A DNA stretch of 64,000 nt from Daphnia carinata (Eukaryota > Arthropoda > Branchiopoda > Diplostraca > Daphniidae), in assembly GCF_022539665.2 (NCBI RefSeq), contig NC_081336.1, positions 2,976,001 to 3,040,000 on the forward strand, given 5' to 3'. Position 1 is the stretch's first letter; each line of letters opens with the position of its first letter. The notes beneath the pieces are model-generated. The model made no database searches. It saw only the letters and a list, made by a program, of their open reading frames with translations, and was not told the DNA's origin. Shown here piece after piece: positions 60,584 to 64,000 of the stretch. The position numbers and the translations under genes were made by a program.

Positions 60584-61712
60584 ATGAGACGTGAAATTTC
60601 GAGGGTAAGATGTGTTCTATAGAATTACTTTTAATAACAGAAAATATCTAATTCTTTTTATGTAACTACAATATATAGTTTGTTGCTCCAATGCTGCTGG
60701 CCCTCATAGTGTTGGCAGTCACCGGATTTGATGGCAATTTAGCAGCGGAAATGAACGCCCCGAAAGTCAACGTTGAACGAAAACCAACTGGTTCGGAAAA
60801 TTTGACGAAGACGGACGTTGATACTCCCCTCGATCAGGGGGAAAGCAGAAGTTTTGGACTGTTGAAATTACACGAAAAGAATAAGCGACCTAAAGCAAGC
60901 TACGGAGCACCGAAGCCAAAAGGACAATACGGAGCCCCGAAAGCACAATATGGACCTCCAAAGTCACAATACGGACCTCCAAAGCAACAATATGGACCAC
61001 CAAAGCCACAATACGGGGCTCCAAAACCAAACTACAAAGCTCCAGCGCACAGTGCTCCGGCTTACAGTCCTCCAGCTTACAGTCCTCCTGCTTACAGTCC
61101 TCCTGCTTACAGTCCTCCTGCTTACAGTCCTCCTGCTTACAGTCCTCCAGCTTACAGTCCTCCAGCTTACAGCCCTCCTGCCTACAGCCCTCCTGCCTAC
61201 AGCCCTCCGCCTACAGCCCTCCTGCCTACAGTCCTCCTGCGTACAGCCCACCAGCTTACAGTCCTCCTGCATACAGCCCACCAGCTTACAGTCCTCCAGC
61301 TTATAGTCCTCCCTCCTACACTACCCCTTCTTACACTTCTCCTTCTTACAGCGCCCCACAATATAGTTCTCCTGACTACAGTGCTCCCGAATATCCTGCA
61401 GGTCCACTTGAATCCGAAGTCCATCACTCTTCTCCAGAGGCCCCTAATTACGAATATCCAGAATACTCTCCACCTACCTACACAGAAGCACCAGCTTACC
61501 AACAACCAGAGTATTCTCCTGAACACAGCGATGCTCCTTATGCTCCACAGTCAGAGCCTGAACATCCTTCACATTACAACGAGGGTGTTTCAAACTTCCC
61601 AGAATCTAACAAAGATTTCAGTGCGAACTTCTTTGGACAGGGCAATGACTTTCCAAAATTTGATGATTTCTTAAAACCTAATACCTTTGAATTCCCAAGT
61701 TTTAAAGAGTAA
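60584..61712 (+). pseudogene. Secreted PYGAPPK/AYSPP repeat protein (cuticle-like), with one-base frameshift
   Basis: Exon 1 60584-60604 (MRREISR) and exon 2 from 60679. A signal peptide (MLLALIVLAVTGFDGNLA) and spacer end in SRSFGLLKLHEKNKRPKA. About seven YG[AP]PK repeats follow, then at least eleven AYSPP repeats of 15 nt. One unit at 61201-61214 (AGCCCTCCGCCTAC) is 14 nt, missing a T after 61208. The literal frame then runs through nonsense to a stop at 61674. In the shifted frame the AYSPP repeats resume and continue through a plausible acidic Tyr/Pro tail (PDYSAPEYPAGPL, NFPESNKDFSANFFGQ, FPKFDDFLKPN) to TAA at 61710-61712, about 351 aa in total. Either a recent null allele or an assembly slip. 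Extracellular matrix or cuticle role inferred from composition. AATAAA at 62025. Confidence 0.72.
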
Positions 61713-63488
61713 ATCGACGCTTTCTAGTGTACCGAAGTCCAACGCAATTTAAGAGTCATCTAGAAACATTGCACCCGTTTTAACGAGTCGTTCCCTTTTC
61801 CCATATTAGTAATCCACCTGTTGTTAAGTTATCCTATTTCCGCATTCTCGACATAATTTGAACGCTAGACGAAAGAGAAAAAAAAATCAACGTTTTAAGA
61901 TGACGAGTTTGCAAAGCTCATCAATTGAATGGAAATATTGCCCATGTAAAAACCGTGAGATTATATGACTTGTTATGTTTTTAATTCAGTGTGTTATGCT
62001 TTACAGGATTTGGGAATACATCTAAATAAAATTTATCACCGATATCTGCATCCTATGAATGTTTTGACTAGTGGTTCAGTTGCTTGTCACATGTGTAAAC
62101 AAAATATAGAAGTGAAACTTGAATCAGATAAAAGGTTCTCACAGCAATTTTTGACAAAAAAAAAGTAAAGAACATAGCAAAAATTACTTAACCGAGTTTC
62201 TATTTTGATTAATCAAACTTGTGTTAGCTAGAAGACGTTCATTCACATTTCTATTCGTAGGATGTAACATTTAGGAATTCACTGGGCTCTCATAGTTTGC
62301 ATGACAGGATTACCAATTACATCTGCTAGATGGCAGTTATAAGTTTGTTCAGAGCCCCAGGTAAATAGCCCAAGGTGTTTTTCCGACTTTCTATATCGCT
62401 TCTAATCGAGTCAATAAAACTTCAAATGGCATGCAAATGAATCAATTAAGATGGTTTATGGTTTTCGTTTAAATAATTTTTCACAGTCCACCTCTGACAT
62501 TAATTTCGCTGTGATTTTTTTTTATCTCTGTTTACTCTAACCCTCGCCTGCAGGGTTTCCCGCCTTTCTTTTTTCTTCTTCAGAAGAAAGGGCCAGAGGT
62601 TAATTCTTCATTTGCCAGTCGCGTGTTCGCATTGTGATAAAAGAATTGCTTCTCAATTGTTCTATTCTGCTATTATAATCTCGGTGTTCAATTATTTCCA
62701 AATTTTACGACATTTATGTGCTATTACCAGAGTTGAAGTGACATCCGATACCTCTCGAACGCAAAAAACGAAAAAATTCCCTCGCAAGTACAAGCCATTC
62801 CACATCGTGTTCACCACGGTCATTTCCCCCCGTTGCCCACATCGCAATTTCCAGTCTTCGTTTCGATGGTCGTCACCCCCGATCGTTGATCTTTCTCAAT
62901 TGGTGGTTGGAGTTACATTTGTAACTTATCGTCTTGAGCAGCATTATGCATCCATTTCACGCCATCTTTATGCTGGGTACAGTTTCGTTCTGAAACGAAG
63001 ACATCGTAAGAAATGGAAGATACCCCGTAGGGCTTCCTACTTTCGCAGTTAACGATCACACCTCCAAGCGAAAAACAAATAACGTTCAATGCATATACGT
63101 GAATCCCTTAATCAAAAACGACAGATTTTTTAAAAAATTTTCTTTGGTTCTCTTTTGGTCAAGTAACTGATGGTCAGTCCATAATTTTGTCGAATTAAAG
63201 CCACTGAAACACGAAATGTGGCGGGAAGCCAGGTTAGTGGCACACACTGAAACATCAGTAATGCCAACCACGAATCCATGGCGGTGACAGATGGGGAATA
63301 GTACAGTTTTCGTTACAGACATATTATGTTAATGTTTCATGGAAGGCGGAGACATATCTTGGCTGGGTATAAATGCCCAAGAAAATTCGTCCATTAGCAT
63401 CAGTGAAGTTTGAAAGCCTGTGTTCAGCGTACCATCTTCGAGACAATAGATCAGTGACGACCAAGTGAAACAAAGTTGATTGAAGAAA
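61713..63488. other. Spacer between the two PYG-repeat genes
   Basis: 3' UTR of gene 1 with AATAAA at 62025-62030, then non-coding DNA. A 146-codon plus-strand ORF at 62612-63052 shows no domain, no signal peptide and no splice context, and is not called. From about 63160 the sequence is similar to the region upstream of gene 1 (ATTTTGTCGAATTAAAGCCA versus ATTTTGCTGAACTAGAGCCG), so the duplication includes the promoter. Confidence 0.5.
63368..63404 (+). promoter_or_regulatory. TATA box and initiator of PYG-repeat gene 2
   Basis: TATAAAT at 63368 and initiator TCAGTG with A at 63402, exactly 34 bp apart as in gene 1. Upstream TGTTTCATG...AGGCGGAGACAT matches TGTTTCATG...AGGAGGAGTCAT of gene 1. 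Confidence 0.8.
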
Positions 63489-64000
63489 ATGAAACGTGAA
63501 ATCTTTAAGGTAATGTAAGATTAAATGATCCTCGTTTACAAAAAAAATATGAAGTTATGTACGTGTACATAGTTAATCGTACGTGTGAAATTAAACAAAT
63601 TTAAATATATTTCCAGGTTACCACTCTAGTTCTACTGGCTCTTTTAGCCCTACTTGTCAAAGGGTCTGATGGAGATTTGGCAGCTGAAACTAACACCACA
63701 GTTGCCAAGCTCGAAGAAAACTCAACTGGATCGAAGACGAGCCTGCTGCAGGAATCTGTTGGCGAAAATGGCGATGACGGAGAAGGCAGAAGTCTTGGGC
63801 TGTTGAAATTGAAGCTCAAACGGACCAAATCAAGTTACAAAGCAGCAAAACCAAAGGGCCAATATGGAGCCCCAAAGGCACAACATGAAGCTCCAAAGGC
63901 ACAATATGGAGCTCCAAAGGCACAATATGGTCCTCCAAAGGCACAATATGGTCCTCCAAAGGCACAATATGGAGCTCCAAAGGCACAATATGGAGCACCA
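63489..64000 (+). CDS. Secreted PYGAPPK-repeat protein, paralogue 2, cut by window edge
   Basis: Exon 1 63489-63509 (MKREIFK, donor GTAATG). Exon 2 starts at 63617 after TTCCAG and is open to the right edge. The signal peptide (LVLLALLALLVKGSDGDLAA) aligns with gene 1, as does the block EGRSLGLLKLKLKRTKSSYK. Repeats AKPKGQYGAP and KAQYG[AP]P of about 18 nt follow; one unit reads KAQHEAP. The frame is intact over the visible part. Likely an extracellular structural protein of cuticle or egg coat. It has the same architecture, intron position and promoter as gene 1, so the pair arose by tandem duplication. Confidence 0.82.

Noticed and set aside
62612-63052. 146-codon plus-strand ORF between the PYG genes
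   Set aside because: No signal peptide, domain or splice context; composition looks like chance translation.
1-64000. CRISPR arrays, prokaryotic operons, viral or transposase genes
   Set aside because: Looked for direct-repeat/spacer arrays, integrase, reverse transcriptase and transposase motifs; none seen in any frame.

Overview
This is a eukaryotic nuclear window from an arthropod. I infer a branchiopod crustacean such as Daphnia, without proof. The support is the gene set (bark beetle, Mp20-type calponins, a GPA2/GPB5 hormone pair, Syncrip), very compact genes whose introns are mostly 50-120 bp with GT-AG borders, and AT-rich spacers full of homopolymers. Gene models were built by hand from splice signals, phase bookkeeping and family resemblance. 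Every exon length given was checked for reading-frame consistency.

Layout, left to right. 1-2922 (-): N-terminal part of a bark beetle/anakonda gene, with a one-base frame disruption in exon 2. 4144-6885 (-): complete dystrobrevin, with a tRNA-Glu(UUC) inside one intron. 7.0-10.8 kb: repeat-bearing spacer with a degenerate minisatellite, a duplicated segment and two GC-rich hairpin-dense islands. 10867-12302 and 12876-14360 (+): tandem ABHD12-like serine hydrolases with matching exon structure. 15889-16997 (+) and 17246-17837 (-): glycoprotein hormone subunits GPA2 and GPB5, tail to tail. 18171-19559 (-): ZFYVE19-like abscission-checkpoint protein. 19.6-26.6 kb: gene-poor, extremely homopolymer-rich DNA that probably includes the long 3' UTR of the next gene. 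26636-31720 (-): hnRNP Q/R (Syncrip), with two alternative copies of the exon entering RRM2. 34049-35875 (+): pyruvate dehydrogenase E1 alpha. 38776-40402 (+): PACRG. 40759-42057 (-): BTB/C2H2 zinc-finger protein. 42470-46436 (+): an unrecognised 1225-residue Lys/Glu-rich repeat protein. 46848-47664 (-) and 48922-50352 (+): two divergent calponin-family genes. 50.4-55.4 kb: no supported gene. 55395-59041 (-): WDR6. 60584-61712 and 63489-64000 (+): two tandem secreted PYGAPPK-repeat (cuticle-like) genes with duplicated TATA promoters. The first carries a one-base deletion, and the second runs off the window.

Most genes are unrelated housekeeping or developmental genes. Functional clusters are the GPA2/GPB5 pair (two subunits of one hormone), the ABHD12 duplicates, the calponin pair and the PYG-repeat pair. 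The strongest unusual points are the mutually exclusive RRM2 exons of Syncrip, the two apparent frameshifts, the GC-AG intron in the second ABHD12 copy, the hairpin-rich islands at 8.4-8.6 and 9.7-9.8 kb, and the uncharacterised repeat protein.
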